Shown piece after piece: positions 16,055 to 25,577 of a stretch of DNA of 37,206 nt. The stretch comes from Gemmatimonadota bacterium. GTDB taxonomy: Bacteria > Gemmatimonadota > Gemmatimonadetes > Longimicrobiales > Gaopeijiaceae. The DNA lies in the NCBI GenBank assembly GCA_007132965.1, contig SLNQ01000168.1, forward strand, positions 1-37,206. The letters are read 5' to 3'. The notes under the pieces are model-generated. The model was not told the DNA's origin. It did not search any database and saw only the letters and a list, made by a program, of their open reading frames with translations. Made by a program: the position numbers and the translations under genes. The number at the start of each line of letters is the position of its first letter. Position 1 is the first letter of the stretch.

Positions 16055-17013
16055 TGCAGCTCACCCGGGCCCTCGCAACACCGGGCCCGGCCCTGGCGCT
16101 TGGCGCGCTGCTCTTGATGCCGGCCTGTCAGGAGGCCGGCCCTCCCGCCGGCCAGGACACACACGAGGTGCCCGTCGCCCGGGCCCCCGGACCCGTCTCG
16201 GACCAGGCCGCCCACGCTGCAGATCCCAACGAGGACTGGCCCCGGACCCTCCGGGACCAGGCCGGGCGGGCCGTGGAGCTCACCCGACCTCCCGCCCGCA
16301 TCGTGTCGCTGGTTCCCGCTGCCACGGCCATCCTCATGGAGCTGGGCGAGACGGAGCGCCTGGTGGGGCGGACCGATTACGACGACGCGGAGGACCTGGA
16401 GGCGCTCCCCTCGGTGGGAGGCGGGCTGAACCCCAGTATTGAACGGCTCGTGGCCCTGGAGCCGGAGCTGGTGATCCGCTTCGAGGGCGACCAGGACCGG
16501 ACCACCCCCCAGGCGCTGGACCGCGCCGACGTCCAACACCTGGCCGTGCGGCCCGACCGGATCGACGACATCCGGAAGATGGCCATCCTCCTGGGCCGGG
16601 CCACCGGACAAGAGGACCAGGCACGGCACCTCGTAGATCGCATGGACCGGGAGCTGGATGCGGTCCGGGACCGGGTCCGGAACACCGTCCCACCGCGAGT
16701 GGCCTTCCTCCTGGGCGGCGACCCGCCATGGGTCGTGGGGCCGGGCACCTTCCTCCACGAGCTGCTGGAGATCGCAGGGGGTGAGAACGCCCTGGCCCAG
16801 CTGGACGCCCCCCTCTACGCCCCCGTCTCCGTGGAGGAGATCCTCCGGCAGGAGGTGGACCTGATCCTGGCCCTGCATGGGGCGCAGGTCCCGTCGGCCC
16901 TCCGGCGGCTGCCCATGGAGCGGCTGCCGGACGGGGTCCAGTCCCCGGGAATCGACGTGGGCTGGTCAGCTCGGGAGATCAGTCGGAGACTCCACCCGGA
17001 GGAGTGGCGGTGA
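16054..17013 (+). CDS. ABC transporter substrate-binding protein (BtuF/FepB-like)
   Basis: Lipoprotein-like signal ending LLLMPAC; RIVSLVPAATAILMELGETERLVGRTDYDD...LPSVGGGLNPSIERLVALEPELVI. Confidence 0.88.
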   Translation: MQLTRALATPGPALALGALLLMPACQEAGPPAGQDTHEVPVARAPGPVSDQAAHAADPNEDWPRTLRDQAGRAVELTRPPARIVSLVPAATAILMELGETERLVGRTDYDDAEDLEALPSVGGGLNPSIERLVALEPELVIRFEGDQDRTTPQALDRADVQHLAVRPDRIDDIRKMAILLGRATGQEDQARHLVDRMDRELDAVRDRVRNTVPPRVAFLLGGDPPWVVGPGTFLHELLEIAGGENALAQLDAPLYAPVSVEEILRQEVDLILALHGAQVPSALRRLPMERLPDGVQSPGIDVGWSAREISRRLHPEEWR

Positions 17014-17999
17014 GGAGCTTCTGGGCAGGAGCCGTCCTCCTGGGCGCAGCCGGCCTGGCCGTCTTCCTCTCAGTACGATACGGGGCCGTGAGCTTGACGA
17101 CACAGGAGGTCCTGCAGTCACTCACCGGCGGGGGGGGCACGACGGAGCGATTCATCGTCCTCGAGCACCGCCTTCCCCGGGCCCTCCTGGGGATCCTGGT
17201 GGGAGGAGGGCTGGCCCTGGCCGGAGCCGTCTTTCAGGCGCTCCTGCGGAACCCGCTGGCCGAACCCTACATTCTGGGAATCTCCGGCGGCGCGGCGGCA
17301 GGCGCAGTCCTGGCCCTGGCGCTGGGCCTGGCCTCGGCGGCTTCCTGGTTTCTGCCCGGTGCGGCCTTCGCCGGAGCCCTCCTGGCCATTGCCCTGGTGT
17401 TCGGCGTGGCCGTATCGGCCGACCGCCGCCTGGACGTCCGGGTGCTTCTTCTGTCGGGGGTGGTGGTGGGAGCCTTCTTCTCGGCCTGCATCGCCCTCAT
17501 CCTGGCGCTGGCCGAAGCCCAGGTGGTCCGCGGCGCCGTGCTCTGGATGATGGGAAGCCTGGCCGGGGCCACCTGGCGCAGCGTGGCCGTGGTGGCGGCC
17601 TACACCCTTCCCGCCTGCCTCCTGTTGCTGGGACTGGGCCGGGCCCTGAACCTGATGTCCATTGGCGAAGAGACGGCCAGCTACCTGGGCACCGAGGTGG
17701 AGACGGTGAAGCGGGTCTCGTACGGGGTGGCCTCGCTGGTGGCGGCAGCCGGCGTGGCCTTTGCCGGGGTCATCGGGTTCGTGGGACTCGTGGTGCCTCA
17801 CGGAGTCCGTCTGGTCATGGGCTCGGATCACCGGGTTCTCCTCCCACTCTCCTTTCTGGCCGGCGGCGCCTTCCTGACCCTGGCCGACCTGCTGGCCCGC
17901 GTCATGCTCTCGCCGGCGGAGATCCCCATCGGCGTGGTGACGGCCTTCGTGGGCGTCCCCTTCTTTCTGGTGCTCCTGCGCCGGAGCCTGAGGGCATGA
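17010..17999 (+). CDS. FecCD/BtuC-family ABC transporter permease
   Basis: HRLPRALLGILVGGGLALAGAVFQALLRNPLAEPYILGISGGAAAGA, GVAFAGVIGFVGLVVPHGVRLVMG; GTG start overlapping the upstream TGA. Confidence 0.93.
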   Translation: MRSFWAGAVLLGAAGLAVFLSVRYGAVSLTTQEVLQSLTGGGGTTERFIVLEHRLPRALLGILVGGGLALAGAVFQALLRNPLAEPYILGISGGAAAGAVLALALGLASAASWFLPGAAFAGALLAIALVFGVAVSADRRLDVRVLLLSGVVVGAFFSACIALILALAEAQVVRGAVLWMMGSLAGATWRSVAVVAAYTLPACLLLLGLGRALNLMSIGEETASYLGTEVETVKRVSYGVASLVAAAGVAFAGVIGFVGLVVPHGVRLVMGSDHRVLLPLSFLAGGAFLTLADLLARVMLSPAEIPIGVVTAFVGVPFFLVLLRRSLRA

Positions 18000-18012
18000 C
18001 GAGGCCTACGCC

Positions 18013-18795
18013 GTGAACTTCGCAACCAGGTCGCTCTCCGTTCGCTATCGCCCGCACGCGGCCCGGGCCCTGGACCGGGTCACCATGGAGGTCCCCGAGG
18101 GCACGCTGTACGCGGTCCTCGGGCCCAACGGATCGGGGAAGTCCACCCTGATGCGGGCATTGCTGGGAACGGTGACGCCGGAGGAGGGGGTGGCCCTGGT
18201 GGGTGACCGCCCGGTGCACCGGTGGAAGCGACGGGAGCTGGCCCGCGCGGTGGGCGCCGTGAGCCAGCGGGAGTCCACCGCCTTTCCCATCAGCGTCCGC
18301 GAGCTGGTGGAGATGGGTCGCTACCCTCACCTGGGCCCCCTCAGCTCCATGACCCCCGCCGACCGGGAGGCGGTGGACGCAGCCCTCCGGCGGTGCCACA
18401 TCGAAGAGCTGGCGGATCGGTCCGTGAGCACCCTCTCCGGAGGCGAGTTTCAGCGAACCCGGATCGCCCGGGCCCTGGCCCAGGCCCCCTCGGCCCTGGT
18501 CCTGGACGAACCCACCGCCTCTCTCGACATCCGGCACGAGATGGGGATCCTGAGGCTTCTTCGGAAATCCGCCGACGAGGGCGTCACCGTGGTGCTGGTG
18601 ACCCACCACCTGAACCTGGCGGCCAGATTCGCCGATCGCCTCCTGCTGCTGGGGGAGGGCCGAGTGGCGGCCGAAGGGCCGGTGGAGGAGGTCTTCCAGG
18701 CGCCCATCCTGGAAGAGGTCTATGGCTGGCCCCTGTCGGTGCGCCCGGATCCGGTGAGCGGGAGCCCCGCGGTGACACCCCTGGATGACCCATGA
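18013..18795 (+). CDS. ABC transporter ATP-binding protein (FecE/BtuD-like)
   Basis: Walker A GPNGSGKST, signature LSGGEFQRTRIARALAQ, Walker B ALVLDEPTASLD; GTG start. Confidence 0.95.
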   Translation: MNFATRSLSVRYRPHAARALDRVTMEVPEGTLYAVLGPNGSGKSTLMRALLGTVTPEEGVALVGDRPVHRWKRRELARAVGAVSQRESTAFPISVRELVEMGRYPHLGPLSSMTPADREAVDAALRRCHIEELADRSVSTLSGGEFQRTRIARALAQAPSALVLDEPTASLDIRHEMGILRLLRKSADEGVTVVLVTHHLNLAARFADRLLLLGEGRVAAEGPVEEVFQAPILEEVYGWPLSVRPDPVSGSPAVTPLDDP

Positions 18796-18805
18796 CGAGG
18801 AGCAG

Positions 18806-19801
18806 CTACTCTTCCAGCAGCCTCACGTAGCTATCGTAGCGCTCCCGCCGGATCTCCCCGGCCTCCAGCGCCTCCTTCACCACGCAGTCGGGCTCGTGGA
18901 CGTGTGAGCAGCGCCGGAACCGGCACGTCCCCTCCACCCTTCGGAACTCCGGGAAACTCATGTCCAGATCCGCGGGCTCGATTCCCCAGGCGGAGACCTC
19001 GGAGAACCCTGGCGTGTCGATGATCCGAGTTCCGTCATCCAGGACCAGGAGCCGGGCCGCCACGGTGGTGTGACGCCCCCGCCCATGCCGGCGACTCACC
19101 TCTCGGGTGGGCAACTCCAGGGTCGGATCCAGCGCGTTCAGGAGGCTCGACTTGCCGACGCCCGAGGGGCCCACCAGAGCGCTGGTTCGGCGGACCAGGG
19201 TGCGCCTCAGCTCGTCCAGGCCCTCACGGGTCACCGCCGAGCAGCCCACCACCGGGTAGCCCACCTCCCGGTACATCTCCACGGCCGGCGCCACCGCCGA
19301 GACCCCTCCCTCCAGGTCCATCTTGTTGATGACCAGGACGGGATCGATCTGGCAGCTCTCGGCCAGCACCAGGAACCGGTCCGCAATCTCGGTCCGGAAG
19401 GGGGGCTCGTCGGCAGACATCACCACCACCACCTGGTCCACGTTGGCCGCCACCACGCGGGGACGTCGGCCCCGGGGACCCGCGCGCACCAGCTCCCGCT
19501 GCCGCTCCATGACCGCCTCGATGACCCAGCCCTCACTCTCGTCGGCAGGCGCCACCTCGACTCGATCGCCGGCCACCACCCGGTCTCCGGTGCGGGCCTC
19601 CCGCTTGATCCGTCCCCGCAGGAAGGCTGTCACGCGGCCGCCATCCTCCAGGAGCACCTGGTAGCGGCCTCCCACCGCCTCCAGCACCACGCCCCTCGGG
19701 GCGCCGGGCCCGGAGCCGTCATGCAAAACGCCCCGCCCCTCCCCGGTGCCGTCGGCATCCGGAGAGGGGCGGGGCGTGGAGGATCCCGGCTCCTCTGACA
19801 T
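18806..19801 (-). CDS. rsgA: Ribosome small subunit-dependent GTPase A
   Basis: Circularly permuted GTPase: LVINKMDLE, GPSGVGKSSLLNALDP, DTPGFSEVSAWGI; C-terminal zinc motif CRFRRCSHVHEPDC. Confidence 0.95.
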   Translation of the reverse strand: MSEEPGSSTPRPSPDADGTGEGRGVLHDGSGPGAPRGVVLEAVGGRYQVLLEDGGRVTAFLRGRIKREARTGDRVVAGDRVEVAPADESEGWVIEAVMERQRELVRAGPRGRRPRVVAANVDQVVVVMSADEPPFRTEIADRFLVLAESCQIDPVLVINKMDLEGGVSAVAPAVEMYREVGYPVVGCSAVTREGLDELRRTLVRRTSALVGPSGVGKSSLLNALDPTLELPTREVSRRHGRGRHTTVAARLLVLDDGTRIIDTPGFSEVSAWGIEPADLDMSFPEFRRVEGTCRFRRCSHVHEPDCVVKEALEAGEIRRERYDSYVRLLEE

Positions 19802-19832
19802 TCAGCGCTGCAGGTGGGTCACTCGGGGAACC

Positions 19833-20735
19833 TCAGGCAGCGAAGGACTCCAGGGCATCGCCCTTTCCACCCTCGCGCAGCCGGCGCAGGGCCCGGTCCC
19901 GCAGCTGACGGATCCGCTCGCGGGTCACCCCCAGCATGTTTCCGATCTCCTCCAGGGTGTGTTCGCGCTCTCCGTCCAGCCCAAAGTAGAGGCGAAGCAC
20001 CTTGGCGTCGCGGGGCTCCAGGGTATCCAGAGCCGACGTGACGGCTTCGGTGAGCAGCCGGGACTCCACGTCCTGCTCCGGCTCCGCCGCCTCTTCGTTG
20101 ATGAAACGCTCCACGAGTTGCGAGTCCTCGGAGTCGCCAATGGGCGCGTCCAGGCGGATCTCGGCCGCGTTGAGCGTCTGGAGCGACTCGATGAGCTCAG
20201 GGGTCAGATCGGTGGCTGCGCTCAACTCCTCGGGGTTGGGATCCCGGCCCAGCTCCTGCTTCAGGCGCTCCTTCTCGCGGAAGATCCGAGCCAGATCCGA
20301 CGCCCGGTTCAACGGAACCCGGACCGAACGCCCATGGTTCGCCAGGGCGGCCAGGATGGCCTGCCGGATCCACCATACCGCGTAGGAGATGAACTTCACG
20401 CCCTGCTCCGGATCGAATTTCCGGGCGGCGGTCACCAGCCCCACATTCCCCTCCTGAATCAGGTCGGTGAGGGACACTCCGCGGTTCTGGTACTTCTTGG
20501 CCACGCTGATGACGAAGCGGAGGTTGGCTCGGGCCAACTCCTGCACCGCGTCCTCGTCTCCGTCCTGCGCCCGGGCTCCCAGCTCCTTCTCCCGCTCGGG
20601 AGTGATGAGCTCGTGCCGGCTTACGTCCCGGAGATACTGGTCCAGGGCGGTCTGCTCCTCGACGCTCCCGTCGAAGCCTCCGAGCCCCTTCTTTTTCTTT
20701 TTGCCCTTCCGGCGGCTCTTGGTGCTGGTCGCCAT
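19833..20735 (-). CDS. Sigma-70 family RNA polymerase sigma factor (RpoD-like, probably group 2)
   Basis: LARANLRFVISVAKKYQNRGVSLTDLIQEGNVGLVTAARKFDPEQGVKFISYAVWWIRQAI; region 4 LRLYFGLDGEREHTLEEIGNMLGVTRERIRQLRDRALRRLR. ATG at 20735. Confidence 0.94.
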   Translation of the reverse strand: MATSTKSRRKGKKKKKGLGGFDGSVEEQTALDQYLRDVSRHELITPEREKELGARAQDGDEDAVQELARANLRFVISVAKKYQNRGVSLTDLIQEGNVGLVTAARKFDPEQGVKFISYAVWWIRQAILAALANHGRSVRVPLNRASDLARIFREKERLKQELGRDPNPEELSAATDLTPELIESLQTLNAAEIRLDAPIGDSEDSQLVERFINEEAAEPEQDVESRLLTEAVTSALDTLEPRDAKVLRLYFGLDGEREHTLEEIGNMLGVTRERIRQLRDRALRRLREGGKGDALESFAA

Positions 20736-20894
20736 CGCTTGATCTATTCTCCTTCCAATCCCGTTTCGAATAGGCCCCGGCCTGATAGAGACCGGAGGTT
20801 CGTGCCTGGGGTGCCAAAGTGGGGAGCGAGCCCGCGGCTCGCGTTCCCTGTCAGATTGAGTCCTACCCCGCCCCCCTGCGGCAGATCCACAGCC

Positions 20895-20924
20895 CTTGAA
20901 GTTAAAACCGGACCCACTTGAAGT
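20895..20924. repeat. Direct repeat CTTGAAGT x2 with 22-bp period upstream of the sigma gene
   Basis: CTTGAAGT at 20895-20902 and 20917-20924, within an unusually AT-rich stretch. Confidence 0.5.
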
Positions 20925-21077
20925 CCAGAGCAAGGGGCGTCCCTGCCACACTTCGCAGGGAAGGGAGGGGCGGGCCCGTCCTCAACGTCGCGTGCGCCGA
21001 CCTTGGTGCATCGTCACCTCTCCGAAGGACGCATCGTAACCCTCCACACAGGTCGAGTTCCGCCCCCAGCCACCTCC

Positions 21078-22361
21078 CTATTCTCGCAGGCGATGGAGGA
21101 CCTGTCGGGGCTCCAACCGCCGCCTCTCCAGGGTGAAGATCCTGAGCACCCGCGTGGTTCCATACAGCTCCCGGGCCACCAGGGGAAGATCGATGACGCC
21201 GGGCAGACCCCGCTCACCCAGTCGCTGTACTCGGCCTCCCCGACGCTCCACCAGCAGATCCAGCTCCAGCATGCGTCGCTTGGTGGGGAAGTCGATCATT
21301 ACTTCCCCCGGAGCCAGGCCCAGCTCCCCGGCCAGCTCATCCTCCACCGTCCTTCGGCGCCCGCCCTCCCAGGACACCCATTCCGCCAGCTCCACCCCCT
21401 CCAGCTCCGGCGCGGTGAGCTCCAGCGCCCGTTTGGGCAACCTCCGATTCCGGAGCGCGGGGATCCATCGCCGGCCAATGTGCCGGGCCTCGTCGGCGTC
21501 CGAGGCCAGACTTCGCCGCCGGATCTCGTGGAGCAACTCCTCGTCGGTGGGCCCCACCAGCTCGGAAGGATTCAACAAACCGTGCCTCACCGCCTCTCCC
21601 ACGATGCGCTTGTAGAGAGCCGTGGCGGCACGCACCGCATGGTGCCAGTAGACGTTCCTGAACATCTGGTACTTGGCGAAGAGGAGGGACTCCAGGGCGC
21701 TGATGGCCTTCTCCTGCACCCCCACCTCCAATCTGCCCGACCGGGGGTCCTCCAGCAACACCAGCCCCTGCAGGAGCCGGTCTACGTCGACCTCGCCGTA
21801 GGGGACACCGCAGAAGCGTGCGTCGCGTCGCAGGTATTCCATCTTGTCCAGGTCCAGGCTTCCGCTCACCAGTCCCTGGAGCGGCTCGTCTCCCTTCCCC
21901 CTGATCAGGTCGTAGATCCGGGCCGGCGCGTCAGGTCCCAGGGGCGCCATGGCCTCCTGGAGCTCTTCGGAGCGGAAGAACTGGGCGCTCACCGCCTCGT
22001 GGTCGCCTGGCAGGCGGTCCGCCTCCAGCTCCTCCAACGCATGGGAGAAGGCGTAGTGGCCGATATCGTGGAGGAGGGCCGCATAGGGGATCAGCTCCGT
22101 GCCCGGGTCCCGCTCCCGGACCCGCTCGTCCCGCTCGGCCAGGAGCCGGAGAGCGGTGCGGGCCAGGTGATAGACGCCGAGGGCGTGATCGAAGCGAGTA
22201 TGCGTCGCCCCGGGGTAGACCAGGTGGCCGAATCCAAGTTGCCGGATGTAGCGCAGCCGCTGGAACGCAGGCGTATCCACAATACGAACCGCCACCGGGT
22301 CCAACCGGATGGTGTTCCACAGGGGGTCGCGCACGATAAGGAACTTCCGGTCCGAGCTCAT
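21078..22361 (-). CDS. HD-domain phosphohydrolase (SAMHD1/dNTPase-like)
   Basis: FQRLRYIRQLGFGHLVYPGATHTRFDHALGVYHLA, LIPYAALLHDIGHYAFSHALE, DLDKMEYLRRD. Confidence 0.92.
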   Translation of the reverse strand: MSSDRKFLIVRDPLWNTIRLDPVAVRIVDTPAFQRLRYIRQLGFGHLVYPGATHTRFDHALGVYHLARTALRLLAERDERVRERDPGTELIPYAALLHDIGHYAFSHALEELEADRLPGDHEAVSAQFFRSEELQEAMAPLGPDAPARIYDLIRGKGDEPLQGLVSGSLDLDKMEYLRRDARFCGVPYGEVDVDRLLQGLVLLEDPRSGRLEVGVQEKAISALESLLFAKYQMFRNVYWHHAVRAATALYKRIVGEAVRHGLLNPSELVGPTDEELLHEIRRRSLASDADEARHIGRRWIPALRNRRLPKRALELTAPELEGVELAEWVSWEGGRRRTVEDELAGELGLAPGEVMIDFPTKRRMLELDLLVERRGGRVQRLGERGLPGVIDLPLVARELYGTTRVLRIFTLERRRLEPRQVLHRLRE

Positions 22362-22516
22362 GAACCGAGTCTACCTGTCTGGAGGGGCCGCAGCAATGGC
22401 CGTTCGGGAGCGGTCCAGCCGCCTGATCGGAACGTGGGGTGCGACCGCCACCTGTACGACGGGCGCGCCACACCGTATACTTCCGGAGCGTCCCGAACAG
22501 ACAGCGAAACCTCTCG

Positions 22517-23602
22517 ATGCCCGCACCCTCCCCAACCGTCCGTCCCGATCTCCGCCACACCGTGACGGCCCGTGCGGAGAACCTTCCCGGCGTGTACCGC
22601 TTCCTGGGCCCTCGGGGGGAGGTCCTCTATGTCGGCAAGTCCATCCGGATCCGAACGCGGCTCCTCTCGTACTTCAGGGGGGAGAAGGGCGGCCGGGAAG
22701 CGGAGCTGGTCCGCACCGCCCGCAGCGTGGAGTGGGACTACGTTCCCAACGAGTTCGAGGCCCTCCTCCGCGAGTTGCGGCTGATCCAGTCTTTTCGCCC
22801 CCGCTTCAACGTGCGACACCGCCGACGTCGCAGGTTCGCGTGGATCCGCCTGACCCCCGGACCGGCTCCCCGCCTGGTGGCCACCCGGACTCCTCGCGGC
22901 GACGGGAGTCGGTACTTCGGTCCCTTCCCCGCCTCCCGGGCGCTGCCCCGGACCCTGCGGGAGCTGGCCCATGTCGCCGGCCTCCGGGACTGCCCGGATA
23001 AGACCCCCATCCACTTCGCCGACCAGCTGGATCTCCTGGGTACGCCCCGCACACCGCTCTGCATCCGGGGTGAAACCGGCACCTGCCCCGCCCCCTGCGC
23101 CGCCCTCTGTACCCAGGAAGAGTACCGGGAAGGGGTGCGCCGGGTCGAGGCCTTCCTCACGGGAGCCTCGGACGAGCTGCCACGCCTCCTTCGAGCTCGG
23201 ATGAAGGAGGCCGCCCGGGCGCGGGAATTCGAGCGCGCCGCCCGACTCCGGGACCGGGCCCAGCGGATGGAGGATCTCCAGGAGCGGGTGGTGGAGTTCC
23301 ACCGTCACCTCCACCGCCTCTCCTTCGTGTACCACATCCAAGGTGCCGGGCCCGACGAGGATCGTCGCTACCTCATTGTGGGGGGACGGGTACGCCACAC
23401 CTTTTCGGGTCGGGATCCGACCCACGGAGAGGTCCTGGGGGCATCGCCGCAAAGACTTCGCCGGATTCTTCGGGAGCCCCCGGAGCACCCCTGGACCCTT
23501 TCATCGGCGCAGCGCGAGGAGCTCTTCCTGGTCATCCGGTGGTTCCGCCAGAGGCCCGGGGAGCTGGAGCGCACCCGTCCCCTGGAGGAGCTCCTGACCT
23601 GA
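22517..23602 (+). CDS. Short UvrC-like GIY-YIG nuclease (Cho-like)
   Basis: GVYRFLGPRGEVLYVGKSIRIRTRLLSYF, NEFEALLRELRLIQSFRPRFNV, Cys motif CIRGETGTCPAPC, UVR-like AREFERAARLRDR; ends before a UvrC C-terminal RNase H-like domain. Confidence 0.88.
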   Translation: MPAPSPTVRPDLRHTVTARAENLPGVYRFLGPRGEVLYVGKSIRIRTRLLSYFRGEKGGREAELVRTARSVEWDYVPNEFEALLRELRLIQSFRPRFNVRHRRRRRFAWIRLTPGPAPRLVATRTPRGDGSRYFGPFPASRALPRTLRELAHVAGLRDCPDKTPIHFADQLDLLGTPRTPLCIRGETGTCPAPCAALCTQEEYREGVRRVEAFLTGASDELPRLLRARMKEAARAREFERAARLRDRAQRMEDLQERVVEFHRHLHRLSFVYHIQGAGPDEDRRYLIVGGRVRHTFSGRDPTHGEVLGASPQRLRRILREPPEHPWTLSSAQREELFLVIRWFRQRPGELERTRPLEELLT

Positions 23603-23617
23603 GCCACCCGCTCGGAC

Positions 23618-24088
23618 TCAGTCGTCGGCCCCGGCCAGCTCGCGAATGATCCGGTACTCTTCCTCCCGCACCGGCTGAACCGAGAGCCGCATGCGCCGCA
23701 CCAGGACCATCTCCTCGAGCGCCGGGTGCTCCTTGATCTCCCTCAGCGGAACGAGGCGAGGAAACTCCTCCACGAACTCCACGTCAACCAGGAACCAGCG
23801 GGGCTCATCGCGAGTGGCCTTCTCGTCGTGGTAGCGACTCTCCGGGTCGAACTGGGTGGGATCCGGATACGGCTCCGAAGCCACCCGAGCCACACCCACC
23901 ACTCCCGACGGCCGGGCGTTGGAATGGTAGTACAGGATCAGGTCCCCCGGGCTCATGTCGTCCCGCATGTGATTGCGGGCCTCGTAATTCCGGACCCCGA
24001 CCCACCGGGTCTTTCCATCACGCCGAAGGTCCTGAATCGAGTACTCGTCCTCCTCACTCTTCATGAGCCAGTAGTCTGGGGCTGCCAT
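23618..24088 (-). CDS. EVE domain-containing protein
   Basis: YWLMKSEEDEYSIQDLRRDGKTRWVGVRNYEARNHMRDDMSPGDLILYYHSNARPSGVVGVARV. Confidence 0.93.
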   Translation of the reverse strand: MAAPDYWLMKSEEDEYSIQDLRRDGKTRWVGVRNYEARNHMRDDMSPGDLILYYHSNARPSGVVGVARVASEPYPDPTQFDPESRYHDEKATRDEPRWFLVDVEFVEEFPRLVPLREIKEHPALEEMVLVRRMRLSVQPVREEEYRIIRELAGADD

Positions 24089-24137
24089 GGCCGCTCCTTT
24101 CGTTTGTTTCAGAAGGCTGTCGCACAGGTTTCGGGGT

Positions 24138-25535
24138 CTACCAGATCAGATGAAACTGCTCCTGTCTCCGGAAGACCCAGTGGCGCTCGCCGGCCTCGTC
24201 CAAGTAGGCTTCCTCTTCCTGGCGACACTGCACCGGCTTGTCGTTCCATTCGGGGATCGGCACCGTGGCCTGCAACTCGATGGAGTGCCAGGTGGACGCT
24301 CTCAGGACCACGTCACCTCGCACGGGAACGCCCTCCTGGGCGTCCCAGCGCCCGATGAGGGGACCGGCTCCGTGGCCATGGTCTCCGATGGGATGGGTGT
24401 AGACGGTTCCGTCGATTCCCTCTTCCTCCAGCCGGGCCAGGGTGGCCGCCAGAATCTCGTTTCCGGTTCGGCCGGGCTCCATCTCCACCAGGAGAAGGTC
24501 CTGCATCCGGTTCGAGGTAGCGAGACAGCGTCGGAGCCCCTCGGGCACTTCGGTCTCACCGTCGCGGAGCACGTATCCGTTGTGCTGCGTGTCGGTGGTG
24601 AGCCCCATGAAGTCCAGGCCCACGTCGGTCCAGATCAGGTCGCCCCGCTGGATCACCGCCGGACCCGAGGCGGGCACCTCTCCCGCTCGCTGCACCGACA
24701 CCGAAGGCTGGAACCAGGTGTCCATTCCCATGGCTCGAATCCTTTCTCGGAACCACCAGACCACGTCCTCGGTGGTGGTGACGCCGGGCTCGATCACGGC
24801 GTTGGAGAAGGCCTCGGAGATCATGGCGTGCACGGTTTCCATCATCTGCCGGTACCGGGGCACCATTTCGGGAATCCGGATAGCCAGGTAATTGATGGCC
24901 AGGCGGGGTTCGACCTTCACCCGCTCCACGTACGGTCCCAGAGCCCGCTCCAGCGCCTCCCGCTCCCCGGCGTGCAGCCCGTCGGCAAAGGCGTGCTCCT
25001 CGTGGATGTTCACCACGATGTTCTCCGGATCGCGCTCCTGGACGAGCTCCCGGAGCAGGCGCCACTGCTCGTCGCCCCACAGCTCGGCCTCCTCTCCGGT
25101 GGGGGCCGGCCGCTCGGAGCGGTAGATGGTGTAGAGGCCGCCCTGGGTGGTTCCTCCCAACGCCACGCGCTCCACACCCAGCTCCGGGCCCCGATCATGA
25201 AAAACGTAGATGGAGCGCCGCCGGGCCGCGAAGGTGGTGGGCGAGGTGATGGAGAAGAAAACCGGGTCCTCGGCGTACTCCCGCTGGGATATGATCCACA
25301 TCTCCACCCCGTACTCCCGCATGAGGTCGGGCAGGACCCGGGTCACCCGCTCCTCCAACCACCGCTGTTGCTCCTCGGCCTGCTCCCGGAGCGGGGGGAA
25401 GGTGTGGTAGCGGGCCGGAGCCACCGCCTCGTCTGGAACGTGGACCGGCTCCTGGGCCATGGCCGCCTCCGGGGCCGCCCAGACCCCCAGCGCCAGAAGG
25501 AGCGCCAACGGGGACGAAAGAGCAGACGCGCGCAT
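24138..25535 (-). CDS. M24 family (Xaa-Pro aminopeptidase-like) secreted metallopeptidase
   Basis: Signal peptide to AMAQ; RVLPDLMREYGVEMWIISQREYAEDPVF, DLIWTDVGLDFMGLTTDTQ, HPIGDHGHGAGP, SIELQATVPIPEW. Confidence 0.88.
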   Translation of the reverse strand: MRASALSSPLALLLALGVWAAPEAAMAQEPVHVPDEAVAPARYHTFPPLREQAEEQQRWLEERVTRVLPDLMREYGVEMWIISQREYAEDPVFFSITSPTTFAARRRSIYVFHDRGPELGVERVALGGTTQGGLYTIYRSERPAPTGEEAELWGDEQWRLLRELVQERDPENIVVNIHEEHAFADGLHAGEREALERALGPYVERVKVEPRLAINYLAIRIPEMVPRYRQMMETVHAMISEAFSNAVIEPGVTTTEDVVWWFRERIRAMGMDTWFQPSVSVQRAGEVPASGPAVIQRGDLIWTDVGLDFMGLTTDTQHNGYVLRDGETEVPEGLRRCLATSNRMQDLLLVEMEPGRTGNEILAATLARLEEEGIDGTVYTHPIGDHGHGAGPLIGRWDAQEGVPVRGDVVLRASTWHSIELQATVPIPEWNDKPVQCRQEEEAYLDEAGERHWVFRRQEQFHLIW

Positions 25536-25577
25536 CTGGACCTCCAGTGGGTGGGTTGAAGCCCTCCGGCGACGGGG

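Noticed and set aside
21003-22565. 520-aa plus-strand ORF opposite the HD hydrolase
   Set aside because: Mirrors the codon structure of the real minus-strand gene; no domain motifs and low-complexity composition.
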